Part shown: piece by piece, positions 27,124-35,679 of the stretch
How positions within the stretch are numbered: position 1 is the stretch's first letter
Layout: every line of letters begins with the position of its first letter
From: Aliisedimentitalea scapharcae
Lineage (GTDB): Bacteria > Pseudomonadota > Alphaproteobacteria > Rhodobacterales > Rhodobacteraceae
Direction of reading: 5' to 3'
NCBI RefSeq assembly: GCF_045277565.1
Contig: NZ_CP123585.1
Span: forward strand, 124,001-188,000
Length of the DNA: 64,000 nt
Translations under genes and position numbers: made by a program
Notes under the pieces: generated by a model
Told to the model about the DNA's origin: nothing
The model's database searches: none
What the model saw: only the letters and a program-made list of their open reading frames with translations

Positions 27124-27723
27124 ATGGCCAGGAAAAAGGATACGTCAGATCTGGACCGCGAACTGAAGGATTTGCCGCAGGCGCAACGCTGGCGCGAATG
27201 GATGCATCGGATCGAAGCGGTGCTATTTGCCAGTGCCACACCGGTGCCGCGGGCAGATTTGGCACGTGTGGTTGGTCAGGGCGTGTCGGTTGACCTGTTG
27301 ATCGACGATATTCAGGCGGATCTGGTGGACCGCCCCTACGAAGTGATGGCGGTTGGAGACAGCTGGAGCTTGCGGACCCGCCCGAAATTCGGTGTCGTGA
27401 TCCGGGCCGCAGCGGATGTACGGGATCAGTCACTGGACCTTTCCGAGTTCGAAGTCGCGGTATTGGGCGCTATTGCCTATCATCAACCGTTGGACAGGGC
27501 CGGGTTGCAAGACATTTTTGGCAAGGACGTTTCGCGCGACGTGATCTCCCGACTTCGCCAAAACGAACTGATTTCGACGGGGCCGCGCAGCCCCCGCCCG
27601 GGTGCGCCATATACTTATGTAACAACGGAAAAGTTTCTGATGATGTTTGACCTCAAATCCTTGCGTGACTTGCCGGACCGCGAGATGCTGGAAGATGCCG
27701 GGTTGGTGCAGAAGATCGGATGA
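27124..27723 (+). CDS. scpB: ScpB-like SMC-Scp complex subunit
   Basis: 199 aa with two winged-helix units: the first from about residue 30 (IEAVLFASATPVPRADLARVVGQGVS), the second from about 110 (LSEFEVAVLGAIAYHQPLDRAGLQDIFGKDVSRDVISRLRQNELI). ScpB works with ScpA and SMC in chromosome compaction. It is co-transcribed with the DUF1403 gene and not next to scpA, so it is probably a paralogue of the housekeeping copy. Confidence 0.85.
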   Translation: MARKKDTSDLDRELKDLPQAQRWREWMHRIEAVLFASATPVPRADLARVVGQGVSVDLLIDDIQADLVDRPYEVMAVGDSWSLRTRPKFGVVIRAAADVRDQSLDLSEFEVAVLGAIAYHQPLDRAGLQDIFGKDVSRDVISRLRQNELISTGPRSPRPGAPYTYVTTEKFLMMFDLKSLRDLPDREMLEDAGLVQKIG

Positions 27724-27728
27724 GCGGA

Positions 27729-28103
27729 TCAGCCAAGCAAAGCGCCAACGCCCCATAGGCCCAACCAGAAACCGATGCCACACAGGATCAGGCTGAGTCC
27801 GATGTTGCCTGCCGCGGTCAAAACGCTGCGGTCGCGGTGCAATTTCAGGGTCTGATAGGCAAAGCTCGAAAAGGTGGTGAACCCACCGCAAAAGCCGAAT
27901 ACCAGTTGACGCTCTTCTTCTCCCATCGAAGGGAGGCCGCCCAGGTTGGCAATCCAGGCACCCAAAAGCAGGCTTCCCATGACATTTACGACAAGGGTCG
28001 AGACCGGCAGGTCATGGGTGATCGTCTGGGCAATCCAATGACGCAGGACAGCACCCAGCCCACCACCCAGTGCAAAGAGACCATGGAGATAGAGGTCATT
28101 CAT
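27729..28103 (-). CDS. crcB: CrcB/Fluc fluoride channel, second of a pair
   Basis: 124 aa with four membrane helices. Signature motifs are GLGAVLRHW near residue 17, TLVVNVMGSLLLGAW near 37 and GFCGGFTTFSSFAYQ near 72. Its ATG overlaps the stop of the upstream crcB (ATGA). Paired Fluc genes are known to form heterodimers exporting fluoride. A frame extending back to 28625 is an artefact of the other crcB. Confidence 0.92.
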   Translation of the reverse strand: MNDLYLHGLFALGGGLGAVLRHWIAQTITHDLPVSTLVVNVMGSLLLGAWIANLGGLPSMGEEERQLVFGFCGGFTTFSSFAYQTLKLHRDRSVLTAAGNIGLSLILCGIGFWLGLWGVGALLG

Positions 28104-28483
28104 GAAAATCGCCCCCCCCCATACATCCAGCGACCGATGGTCTCTCCGATCATGGCGGCACCCAGACCACACAGGATTTCCATACCCGGAGCGGTGATCA
28201 CATGAATGCTGCCGTCGGCTGCAAACCGGGCAATCTCTGCCATAAAGGACGAAAACGTCGACAGCCCGCCACAAAATCCAACTGCTCCCAAATGCACGAT
28301 ATGGGCATGGACCCGGTGACGTATCGCATACAAATATCCCAGCACCAGACAGGCGGTGACATTGATGGCGAACGTTGCACTTAGAAATGGCAGGCCGGGG
28401 ATTTGAGCAGAAAACACTTCGCGCAGAACCGACCCAAACGCACCGCCGACAAAGACAGCCAGATACATCAGCCCCCGGTTCAA
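28100..28483 (-). CDS. crcB: CrcB/Fluc fluoride channel, first of a pair
   Basis: 127 aa, four helices, with GGAFGSVLREVF, TFAINVTACLVLGYLY and GFCGGLSTFSSFMAE. The two partners are diverged in sequence, as expected for antiparallel heterodimers. I searched the upstream 300 bases for the fluoride riboswitch core and did not see it. Confidence 0.92.
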   Translation of the reverse strand: MNRGLMYLAVFVGGAFGSVLREVFSAQIPGLPFLSATFAINVTACLVLGYLYAIRHRVHAHIVHLGAVGFCGGLSTFSSFMAEIARFAADGSIHVITAPGMEILCGLGAAMIGETIGRWMYGGGRFS

Positions 28484-28867
28484 GATATCTGTCCTCTTGT
28501 GTTTTGGTGGTCAGGTTAGATTGCTTTTTGAAGAGGCCGCCAAAGGCGTGCAAGAAGAAAACATGTTCGGTATATTGGTTTGGAGCATGATTGTGCTGGA
28601 AAACCTGTATTTGATCAAAACCCATGTGGATGGGTATTTCTTGTCAAGCTGTATCATACGGCACCAAGTTGGCAGGAAGTGGCTGGTTTGACAGAAAATG
28701 AGACCAAAAGACCTCCAGGTGCCGTCCGGCATTGATTGACAGGAATGATAATTTGATCATAAATTCGGTCAAACGTCGCCTCTGTCCATCCGGTTGCTTT
28801 GACCGGTGTCGACCTGCAACGCGAAATCGCAACACCTGACGCGCCGGGCCGTACCGGAGCGCATGAC
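28484..28867. other. Intergenic region with two TTTGATCA boxes and a possible promoter
   Basis: 384 bases between divergent crcB and an FAD oxidase gene, with no supportable ORF. It holds TTTGATCAAA at 28610-28619 and a related dyad ATTTGATCATAAAT at 28751-28764. TTGACA (28737-28742) followed 17 bp later by TAAATT could be a promoter for the oxidase, in which case the second dyad would overlap it. Confidence 0.4.
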
Positions 28868-30181
28868 ATGGGGCCCTCTGTGGATCTGTTGACCGTCAAT
28901 GACCAACCGGGGGTCTATCCGGCCTCTTATTATGCAGCGTCCGCAACGCCGCTGGCTCCGTTTGCTCAGGCCCAGGGGCAACTGCAGTGCGATGTCTGTG
29001 TGGTGGGTGGCGGGTTCACAGGGCTGTCGACTGCGCTGCATCTGGCGCAGCGGGGATATGACGTGATCCTGATCGAAGCACAACGCGTCGGCTTTGGCGC
29101 TTCGGGCCGCAATGGAGGGCAGGTCGGGCAGGGGCAGCGGGTCGACCAGGAAGAACTGGAAAACATGCTGGGTGTTGATCACGCCCGGGCGCTTTGGGCC
29201 ATCGCGAACCAGTCGGTCGATCTGGTCCGCGGCCTGGCCAAATCCGATTTTGTCCATGCGGACTTTCATGATGGGATCATTCACGCGGATCATCGCAAAC
29301 GTTATGTGGCACACAGCCGCGACTACGTTCGAAAGCTGAACGACGACTATGGCTATGACAGGGTGCGTTTCCTGGATGCCGAAGAATGCCGGCACCTGGT
29401 TAACTCTCCTGCTTACTTTGGCGGATCCATTGATATGGAGGCCGGCCATATTCATCCCCTGGAACTGGCACTGGGGTTGGCCCGCATGGCAGTTGCGGCC
29501 GGTGTGCGGATTTATGAACAGACGCGCATGACCAACTTGGAGCATGGAACCCCGGCAACTGTAAATACCGATCAGGCCCAAATCCGGGCGGATCACGTGG
29601 TGCTGGGGTGCAATGGATATCTAGGAGATGTGAACCGTCACGTGGCCGAACGGGTGATGCCGATCAACAATTACATCATTGCCACCGAGCCCATGTCACC
29701 CGAGGCCCAAGAAAACCTGATCCGAAACAATCATGCGGTGGCAGACAGCAAATTTGTGGTGAACTACTTCCGGTTCTCAGATGACCATCGGTTGCTGTTC
29801 GGCGGCACCGAAAGCTATCGCTACAAATTTCCCGATGACATCGCAGGGGCGGTGCGCCGCCCGATGCTCGAAATCTATCCCCAACTCAAAGAGACCCGAA
29901 TTGATTTCGCCTGGGGTGGGACATTGGGGATCACCATGAACCGGATGCCCCATTTTGAGCGGCTGGCAGGTAATGTGATCAGTTGTTCGGGATTTTCAGG
30001 GCATGGTGTGGCGATGGCCACCTTGTCAGGTCAGATCGCGGCCGAAACCATATCTGGTCAAGCCGAACGTTTCGACCTGATGGCCAAGGTGCCGACGCCG
30101 ACTTTTCCGGGTGGCGCGGCGTTGCGATCCCCTCTTTTGGTTTTGGCGATGCTGTGGTTTTCCTTGCGCGACAAACTGTAA
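28868..30181 (+). CDS. FAD-dependent amine oxidase, gamma-glutamylputrescine oxidase-like
   Basis: 437 aa DAO-family flavoprotein. VCVVGGGFTGLSTALHLAQRG near residue 40 binds the ADP of FAD, and VGFGASGRNGGQVGQGQR near 75 is the PuuB-type second motif. The C-terminal GCSGFSGHG-like string CSGFSGHGVAMATLSG closes the FAD site. The ATG at 28868 has GGAG upstream. It oxidises an amine or N-alkyl amino acid to imine plus H2O2. It precedes another such oxidase by 15 bases, so the two are co-transcribed. Confidence 0.88.
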   Translation: MGPSVDLLTVNDQPGVYPASYYAASATPLAPFAQAQGQLQCDVCVVGGGFTGLSTALHLAQRGYDVILIEAQRVGFGASGRNGGQVGQGQRVDQEELENMLGVDHARALWAIANQSVDLVRGLAKSDFVHADFHDGIIHADHRKRYVAHSRDYVRKLNDDYGYDRVRFLDAEECRHLVNSPAYFGGSIDMEAGHIHPLELALGLARMAVAAGVRIYEQTRMTNLEHGTPATVNTDQAQIRADHVVLGCNGYLGDVNRHVAERVMPINNYIIATEPMSPEAQENLIRNNHAVADSKFVVNYFRFSDDHRLLFGGTESYRYKFPDDIAGAVRRPMLEIYPQLKETRIDFAWGGTLGITMNRMPHFERLAGNVISCSGFSGHGVAMATLSGQIAAETISGQAERFDLMAKVPTPTFPGGAALRSPLLVLAMLWFSLRDKL

Positions 30182-30196
30182 CCGGAGGGGGTAGAC

Positions 30197-31537
30197 ATGA
30201 AGCGCATTTATGAACCCATGGCCTACCAGAACCGCCCGATCCGTGACCGGTTTTGGGACGACACAGTGCCCAAACAACGACCGGAATACCCGGAATTGAC
30301 CGGTGAAGTGGTCGCAGAATTTGCCGTGATCGGAGGAGGTTATACGGGTTTGTCCGCGGCGTTGCGTCTGGCCGAGGCGGGCGCAGATGTCGTGCTGGTG
30401 GATGCCGAGACGCCCGGGTGGGGTGCCTCGGGGCGCAATGGTGGTCTGGTGTCCGTGGGCGGATCCAAGGTCGAGGACGACTATATCATTCGTCGGTTTG
30501 GCCAAACCGACGCACGGCAGTATTTCGAAGCCGAACGGGGCGGTGTGGATCTGGTCGATGGATATCTGAACCGGTTCGAGCTGGATGTTGACCGGCATTC
30601 CGAGGGCTATACCTCTGTTGCCCATACACCTGCAGCGATTTCCGATCTCAGGGCTTATGGAGAAAGCTATTCAGCCCGCTATGGGTTGCCCTACCGGTTT
30701 GTGCCCAAGGGTGAAATGGCCGAGCAGGGTATGGACAGTCCCGATTTTTACGCTGCGGGGCATTTGCCGATCGGGTTTGCGTTGAACCCGATGAAGTTTG
30801 TTTTGGGTTTGACACGTGCGGTCAAGGCAGCAGGCGTTCGCATGTTTTCCGACACGCCGGTCTCTGCGATTCATCGGGACGGGGCACATGTGTTGACCAC
30901 GCCACAGGGGCAAGTCCGGGCAAACAAGCTGTTGATTGCCACCAACGGATACTCCAGCGACGACGTGCCCGGTGCGATGGCCAACCGATATTTGCCTGTG
31001 CAATCGAACATTTTGGTCTCCCGCCCCTTGAGTGATCAAGAAATCGCTGCCCAAGGGTGGTCCAGTCGCCAAATGTTCGTCGATACGCGGACATTGCTGC
31101 ACTATTTTCGCCTGCTGCCGGACAATCGAATGATGTTGGGTTTGCGCGGCTCAGTGCGGGTCAGCGAAGCCCATTTGACCCGTACCCGGGCCATTGCCCG
31201 GGCGGATTTTGACCGGATGTTTCCGGCCTGGACGCATGTCGAGACGCCGTATTTCTGGTCAGGTCTGATTTGCATGACCCGCGATCTGTTGCCTTTTGCA
31301 GGGGCGTTGCCGGGCGCTGATAATATGTGGGGTGCCTTTGGGTATCACGGCAATGGCGTAACGATGGCAAATTACTCTGGGGCTTTGATTGCTGATCTGG
31401 CGTTGGGTCGCCGCGCATTGCCCCACCCCGATTTGATGCAGCGCCGGTTGCGCCGGTTCGAACTGGGTCCATTTCGGCGCTGGTCGCTACCACCCGCTTT
31501 TGCCTGGTACCGGATGCAGGATAATCGGCGCAATTAG
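30197..31537 (+). CDS. FAD-dependent amine oxidase (second, PuuB/DAO family)
   Basis: 446 aa. FAD motif AVIGGGYTGLSAALRLAEAG near residue 43 and GWGASGRNGGLVSVGG near 76. The C-terminal FAD loop reads GAFGYHGNGVTMANYSG. Good ribosome site (GGAGGGGG). It diverges from the upstream oxidase, so the pair may act on successive substrates or form a hetero-complex. Substrate unknown; sarcosine-, glutamylputrescine- and N-methyl amino acid oxidases are all possible. Confidence 0.86.
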   Translation: MKRIYEPMAYQNRPIRDRFWDDTVPKQRPEYPELTGEVVAEFAVIGGGYTGLSAALRLAEAGADVVLVDAETPGWGASGRNGGLVSVGGSKVEDDYIIRRFGQTDARQYFEAERGGVDLVDGYLNRFELDVDRHSEGYTSVAHTPAAISDLRAYGESYSARYGLPYRFVPKGEMAEQGMDSPDFYAAGHLPIGFALNPMKFVLGLTRAVKAAGVRMFSDTPVSAIHRDGAHVLTTPQGQVRANKLLIATNGYSSDDVPGAMANRYLPVQSNILVSRPLSDQEIAAQGWSSRQMFVDTRTLLHYFRLLPDNRMMLGLRGSVRVSEAHLTRTRAIARADFDRMFPAWTHVETPYFWSGLICMTRDLLPFAGALPGADNMWGAFGYHGNGVTMANYSGALIADLALGRRALPHPDLMQRRLRRFELGPFRRWSLPPAFAWYRMQDNRRN

Positions 31538-31826
31538 GGTCATTTCAGGTACGGCGAAAAAGGGGTTAGTAGCTTCCCGGACTGGTGGGTTGGAAAGCGA
31601 TTGTTCGCCTCTCCGGCACGACGGAAGACGGCCCTCAGACGGAGGGAGATCAACACCCCAACCGGGATCATGCACGGCATAACGCTGCCGGGCGCTCGTC
31701 AGGCAGTCAATGATGGTTCTCGTCGCGTCACAGAGCTACAAAGCGGCGATTGCAATGACACTGGGGAGCCAGACTTTTTGTGTTTGGAACATTTAATGGA
31801 CCCCTGGATCCCGGGGGAAAGACGCC

Positions 31827-32255
31827 ATGATTGGTTACCTGAGCCTATTTGCTTCGGCGTTGATCGCGGCGACGGTTCTGCCGATGCAATCCGAAGCAGT
31901 CCTGGTCGGACTGTTGTTAAACGGGAGCCATTCGGTGGGTGTCCTGTTGGGTGTGGCGACGGTAGGGAATGTTTTGGGGTCGTTAGTCAACTGGGTACTG
32001 GGTCGGTTTTTGCTACGGTATCGGGATCAACGCTGGTTTCCCGTCAATGATCAACAGCTGCACCGAGCACAGGGGTGGTATCATCGTTATGGTCGTTGGT
32101 CGCTTTTGGGGAGTTGGCTGCCGATTGTCGGGGATCCACTGACCGTGGTTGCCGGTGTGATGCGGGAGCCGCTGGTTCCTTTTTTGGTGTTGGTCACGGT
32201 GGCAAAAGGCACGCGATACCTGGTTCTGGCTGCTGCCACTTTGGCCTGGGTGTAA
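31827..32255 (+). CDS. YqaA/DedA-like small membrane protein
   Basis: 142 aa with four hydrophobic segments. SLFASALIAATVLPMQSEAVLVGLLLNG, GNVLGSLVNWVLGRFLL and LLGSWLPIVGDPLTVVAGVMRE match the YqaA branch of the VTT-domain (DedA) family, which concerns membrane lipid handling. The 289 bases upstream hold no gene I can support. Confidence 0.85.
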   Translation: MIGYLSLFASALIAATVLPMQSEAVLVGLLLNGSHSVGVLLGVATVGNVLGSLVNWVLGRFLLRYRDQRWFPVNDQQLHRAQGWYHRYGRWSLLGSWLPIVGDPLTVVAGVMREPLVPFLVLVTVAKGTRYLVLAAATLAWV

Positions 32256-32257
32256 GT

Positions 32258-32282
32258 CGGGCGTGGGACGAACCCACGCCCG
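32258..32282. terminator. Bidirectional terminator hairpin between yqaA-like gene and katG
   Basis: CGGGCGTGGG (32258-32267) and CCCACGCCCG (32273-32282) form a perfect 10-bp stem with a 5-nt loop between two convergent stops. Confidence 0.8.
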
Positions 32283-32293
32283 GTTGATCCCGG

Positions 32294-34483
32294 TCAGCTC
32301 AGGTCAAAGCGGTCCGCGTTCATCACTTTTGTCCAGGCGGCGACGAAATCAGAGACAAAGGCTGCCTGATTGTCGTTCTGGGCATACACTTCGGACAGGG
32401 CTCGCAATTGCGAGTTCGAGCCGAAGACGAGATCGGCCCGGGTTGCGGTCCATTTAACGTCACCAGTGCTCCGATCGTGACCGTTGAATGTACCGGGTGC
32501 ATCTGCGCTGGCTTTCCATTCGGTGCCCATATCCAACACGTTTACAAAAAAGTCGGTGCTCAGCGTGCCGACCCGATTGGTGAACACCCCATGTTTGCTG
32601 CCACCGCTATTGGCACCCAGAACCCGCAGACCACCGACCAGAACGGTCATCTCTGGCGCACCCAATGTTAACAGCTGTGCCCGATCGACCAGCAGTTCTT
32701 CGGCCGAGACGCTGAACTGTTTTTGCTGATAGTTGCGGAACCCGTCCGCTACCGGTTCCAGAACGTCGAACCCTTCGGCATCTGTTTGTTCGGCCGTTGC
32801 ATCACCACGCCCCGGTGCAAAGGGCACCTTGACATCATGGCCACCATCGCGCGCGGCCTGTTCTACCGCTGCCGATCCTGCCAGCACGATCAGGTCAGCC
32901 ATGGTGATATGACCGGATCCGGCGTTGAAGGCGGTACGGACCCCTTCGAGAGTGTCCAGAACACGGGCCAGTTGCTCGGGGTCGTTGGCTTCCCAACCAT
33001 TTTGCGGGGCCAGACGAATGCGGGCACCGTTGGCACCGCCGCGGCTGTCAGACCCGCGGAAAGTCGAAGCCGACGCCCAGGCGGTGGCAACCAATTCCGA
33101 CACGCTCAGGTCCGCGTTCAGAACCGATGCTTTCAGCGCAGTGATATCCGCGTCCGTGACATTGGTGTCCGAGGCGGGGATCGGGTCCTGCCAGATCAGG
33201 TCTTCGGCCGGAACTTCGGCCCCCAGATAGCGCGCCTTGGGCCCCATGTCGCGGTGGGTCAGCTTGAACCAAGCACGGGCAAAGGCCTCGGCGAATTGAT
33301 CCGGGTTTTCGTGGAAGCGTTTCGATATCGGGCCATAGATCGGATCCATGCGCATCGCCATATCGGCGGTGGTCATCATGGTCTTGACCTTCTGCGTCGC
33401 GTCATGCGCGGCAGGGGCCATGTCTTCTTCGGTGACGCCGACAGGTTCCCAGATCCAGGCACCCGCAGGGCTTTTGGTGAGGTCCCAGTCATAACCGAAC
33501 AACAGGTCGAAATAACCATTGTCCCATTTGATCGGGTTTGCCGTCCAGGCACCTTCGATGCCGCTGGTGATGGTGTCACCGCCCTTGCCGCTGGCATGGG
33601 TGCTGAGCCAGCCAAAGCCCATGGCCTCGATTGGGGCTGCTTCGGGTTCGGGTCCGATATGGGACGGATCTCCCGCGCCATGTGCCTTGCCAAAGGTGTG
33701 CCCCCCGGCGACCAACGCCACAGTGTCCTCGTCGTTCATGCCCATGCGGCCAAAAGTGTCGCGGATGTCCCGGCCCGATGCCAGCACCTTTGGGTCGCCG
33801 TTGGGGCCTTCGGGATTCACATAGATCAGACCCATCTGCACCGCAGCCAATGGGTTTTCCAGATCGCGTTCACCAGAGTAGCGTTCGTCGCCCAGCCAGG
33901 TGTCTTCAATACCCCAATATATGTCTTCTTCTGGGGCCCATATGTCGGCACGACCCCCACCAAACCCAAAGGTCTTGCCGCCCATGGATTCAATTGCGCA
34001 GTTGCCTGCCAGGATCATCAAATCGGCCCAGGAAATCTGATTTCCGTATTTCTGCTTGATCGGCCACAACAGACGTCGCGCCTTGTCCAGGTTGCCGTTG
34101 TCGGGCCAGCTGTTCAACGGGGCAAACCGTTGGTTGCCGGTTGATCCACCGCCCCGACCATCTGCGCTGCGATAGGTGCCAGCTGCATGCCACGCCATGC
34201 GGATGAAGAACGGACCATAATGCCCATAATCTGCCGGCCACCAATCCTGGCTGTCAGTCATCAACGCATACAGATCCTGCTTCAACGCCCCCAGATCCAG
34301 CTTCTTGAATTCTTCGGTATAGTTGAAATCAGCGCCCATCGGGTCGGATTTCGGTGAATGCTGATGCAGGATTTTGAGGTTCAGCTGGTTTGGCCACCAA
34401 TCGCGATTCGATCTGACGCCGTTGCCGACAGCCCCATGCATGACCGGGCATCCGCCCGAAGTGTTCATATCGTTTCCGTCCAT
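32294..34483 (-). CDS. katG: Catalase-peroxidase KatG
   Basis: 729 aa, full family length, two peroxidase-like domains. The active site is RMAWHAAGTYR (R95, W98, H99) and the proximal heme ligand is H262 in VAGGHTFGKAHG. W98, Y221 and M247 sit at the places of the Trp-Tyr-Met crosslink needed for catalase activity. It breaks down H2O2 in the cytoplasm; several flavin oxidases in this window make H2O2. The ATG at 34483 has GGAGAA upstream. It is divergent from an oxyR homologue. Confidence 0.97.
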   Translation of the reverse strand: MDGNDMNTSGGCPVMHGAVGNGVRSNRDWWPNQLNLKILHQHSPKSDPMGADFNYTEEFKKLDLGALKQDLYALMTDSQDWWPADYGHYGPFFIRMAWHAAGTYRSADGRGGGSTGNQRFAPLNSWPDNGNLDKARRLLWPIKQKYGNQISWADLMILAGNCAIESMGGKTFGFGGGRADIWAPEEDIYWGIEDTWLGDERYSGERDLENPLAAVQMGLIYVNPEGPNGDPKVLASGRDIRDTFGRMGMNDEDTVALVAGGHTFGKAHGAGDPSHIGPEPEAAPIEAMGFGWLSTHASGKGGDTITSGIEGAWTANPIKWDNGYFDLLFGYDWDLTKSPAGAWIWEPVGVTEEDMAPAAHDATQKVKTMMTTADMAMRMDPIYGPISKRFHENPDQFAEAFARAWFKLTHRDMGPKARYLGAEVPAEDLIWQDPIPASDTNVTDADITALKASVLNADLSVSELVATAWASASTFRGSDSRGGANGARIRLAPQNGWEANDPEQLARVLDTLEGVRTAFNAGSGHITMADLIVLAGSAAVEQAARDGGHDVKVPFAPGRGDATAEQTDAEGFDVLEPVADGFRNYQQKQFSVSAEELLVDRAQLLTLGAPEMTVLVGGLRVLGANSGGSKHGVFTNRVGTLSTDFFVNVLDMGTEWKASADAPGTFNGHDRSTGDVKWTATRADLVFGSNSQLRALSEVYAQNDNQAAFVSDFVAAWTKVMNADRFDLS

Positions 34484-34602
34484 AGTGTTCTCCGATCGTG
34501 GCTTAAAATGTTGAATCTTATTGAGGTCCAGGCGCCGCCTGGGTGCGGATGCATGTTTGTTCAGGGCATTGAAATTGGGTGGATGGCTCCTTTGGTGCGT
34601 GC

Positions 34603-34617
34603 TTAGAATAATTCTAG
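34603..34617. promoter_or_regulatory. ICE/Irr-like or PerR-like box between katG and oxyR
   Basis: TTAGAATAATTCTAG is a near-perfect dyad matching the TTAGAAnnnTTCTAA form of Irr (Fur-family) sites in alphaproteobacteria. It lies 127 bp upstream of katG and about 65 bp upstream of oxyR (to its centre). A second dyad, ATCGTAACGAT (34653-34663), lies just before the oxyR start and could be an OxyR or other site. Confidence 0.5.
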
Positions 34618-34674
34618 CAAAGGAAATTGATTGGATTAAGTTGCATTTTCTGATCGTAACGATAGGAAAAGGTT

Positions 34675-35598
34675 ATGATCAACTTTACTCTCAGACAACT
34701 GCGCTATTTCGAGGCGCTGGCGCGCATCGGTCACTTTGGTCGCGCCGCTGATGACCGGTCGATTTCCCAGCCAGCGCTGTCAGTGCAGATCCGAGAATTG
34801 GAGGAATCGCTGGGCATGACGCTGTTCGAACGCAATGCCCGCCAGGTGAGATTGACGGGGTTTGGCGAAGAATTTGCGGTGCGGGTTCGCGACATCCTGC
34901 GCTCTGTCGAAGAGCTGGGCGAACTGGCGAGGGCATCGCAGGAGCGGTTGGTGGGACGTCTCAGAATTGGGGTAATTCCGACCATCGCGCCCTATATGTT
35001 GCCTCAGATCATTCGCGATTTGTCACAGTCGCATGGGGATCTTGATCTGCATGTACGCGAAACCCTGACACCGAACCTGTTGCAGGAACTGGCCGAAGGG
35101 CGCATCGACACGGCCATTCTGGCGCTGCCGATTTCTGATCCTGCCTTTGCCGAAGTTGATCTGTTCTCGGAGAATTTTGTGCTGATCCGCCCTGGTGTGG
35201 ATGCCAACAAACCGGTGCCGGATCGGGACATGCTGCGCGAAATGCGGCTTCTCTTACTGGAAGAGGGGCATTGTTTCCGTGATCAGGCGCTGACCTTTTG
35301 CAATATCCAATCGGCACGTCCGCGGGAATGGCTGGACGGTAGCACACTGTCGACGCTGGTTCAGATGGTGAATGCCGGGATTGGCGTGACGTTGATCCCC
35401 GAGATGGCTCAGCAGGTTGAAACCCGGTCCGCTTCGGTGGCGGTGTCGCGGTTTCCGGAACCGCAGCCGTCGCGCAGCATCGGGATGATCTGGCGCAAGT
35501 CCAGCCCGCTTGCCTCACAGCTGACCCAGATCTCGGATGAAATACGCCAGTCGGCCCTGACAATGCGCGAAGCGCACGCAACGACGTTCAAGGGTTGA
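34675..35598 (+). CDS. oxyR: OxyR-type LysR regulator
   Basis: 307 aa. N-terminal helix-turn-helix (LRQLRYFEALARIGHFGRAADDRSISQPALSVQIRELE is the region) and a substrate domain with C200 and C209 in EEGHCFRDQALTFC, the peroxide-sensing pair of OxyR with the same nine-residue spacing as in E. coli. Divergent from katG, its expected target. Peroxide forms the disulfide and turns the protein into an activator. Confidence 0.94.
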   Translation: MINFTLRQLRYFEALARIGHFGRAADDRSISQPALSVQIRELEESLGMTLFERNARQVRLTGFGEEFAVRVRDILRSVEELGELARASQERLVGRLRIGVIPTIAPYMLPQIIRDLSQSHGDLDLHVRETLTPNLLQELAEGRIDTAILALPISDPAFAEVDLFSENFVLIRPGVDANKPVPDRDMLREMRLLLLEEGHCFRDQALTFCNIQSARPREWLDGSTLSTLVQMVNAGIGVTLIPEMAQQVETRSASVAVSRFPEPQPSRSIGMIWRKSSPLASQLTQISDEIRQSALTMREAHATTFKG

Positions 35599-35606
35599 GA
35601 ACGGAA

Positions 35607-35636
35607 AACGCGCGCAGGTTTGACCCTGCACGCGTT
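35607..35636. terminator. Terminator hairpin between oxyR and the BCCT gene
   Basis: AACGCGCGCAGG (35607-35618) pairs with CCTGCACGCGTT (35625-35636), a 12-bp stem with one mismatch. On the minus strand it is followed by TTTTCC, fitting the end of the BCCT operon. Confidence 0.7.
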
Positions 35637-35679
35637 CCGGAAGAGTGGCCTGACCCGCAAAGGGTCAAACCCTTTGGCT

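Noticed and set aside
28194..28203. GTGATCACAT inside crcB and GTGATCAC at 24902-24909 inside the M14 gene
   Set aside because: Partial operator look-alikes within coding sequence; arms do not match on both sides.
31538..31826. Possible riboswitch or RNA gene in the 289-bp gap before the YqaA-like gene
   Set aside because: No match to cobalamin, fluoride or glycine riboswitch cores that I could recognise and no tRNA fold.
32723..34144. 473-codon plus-strand frame opposite katG
   Set aside because: Shadow of katG; no ribosome site or recognisable domain, while katG has all catalytic residues.
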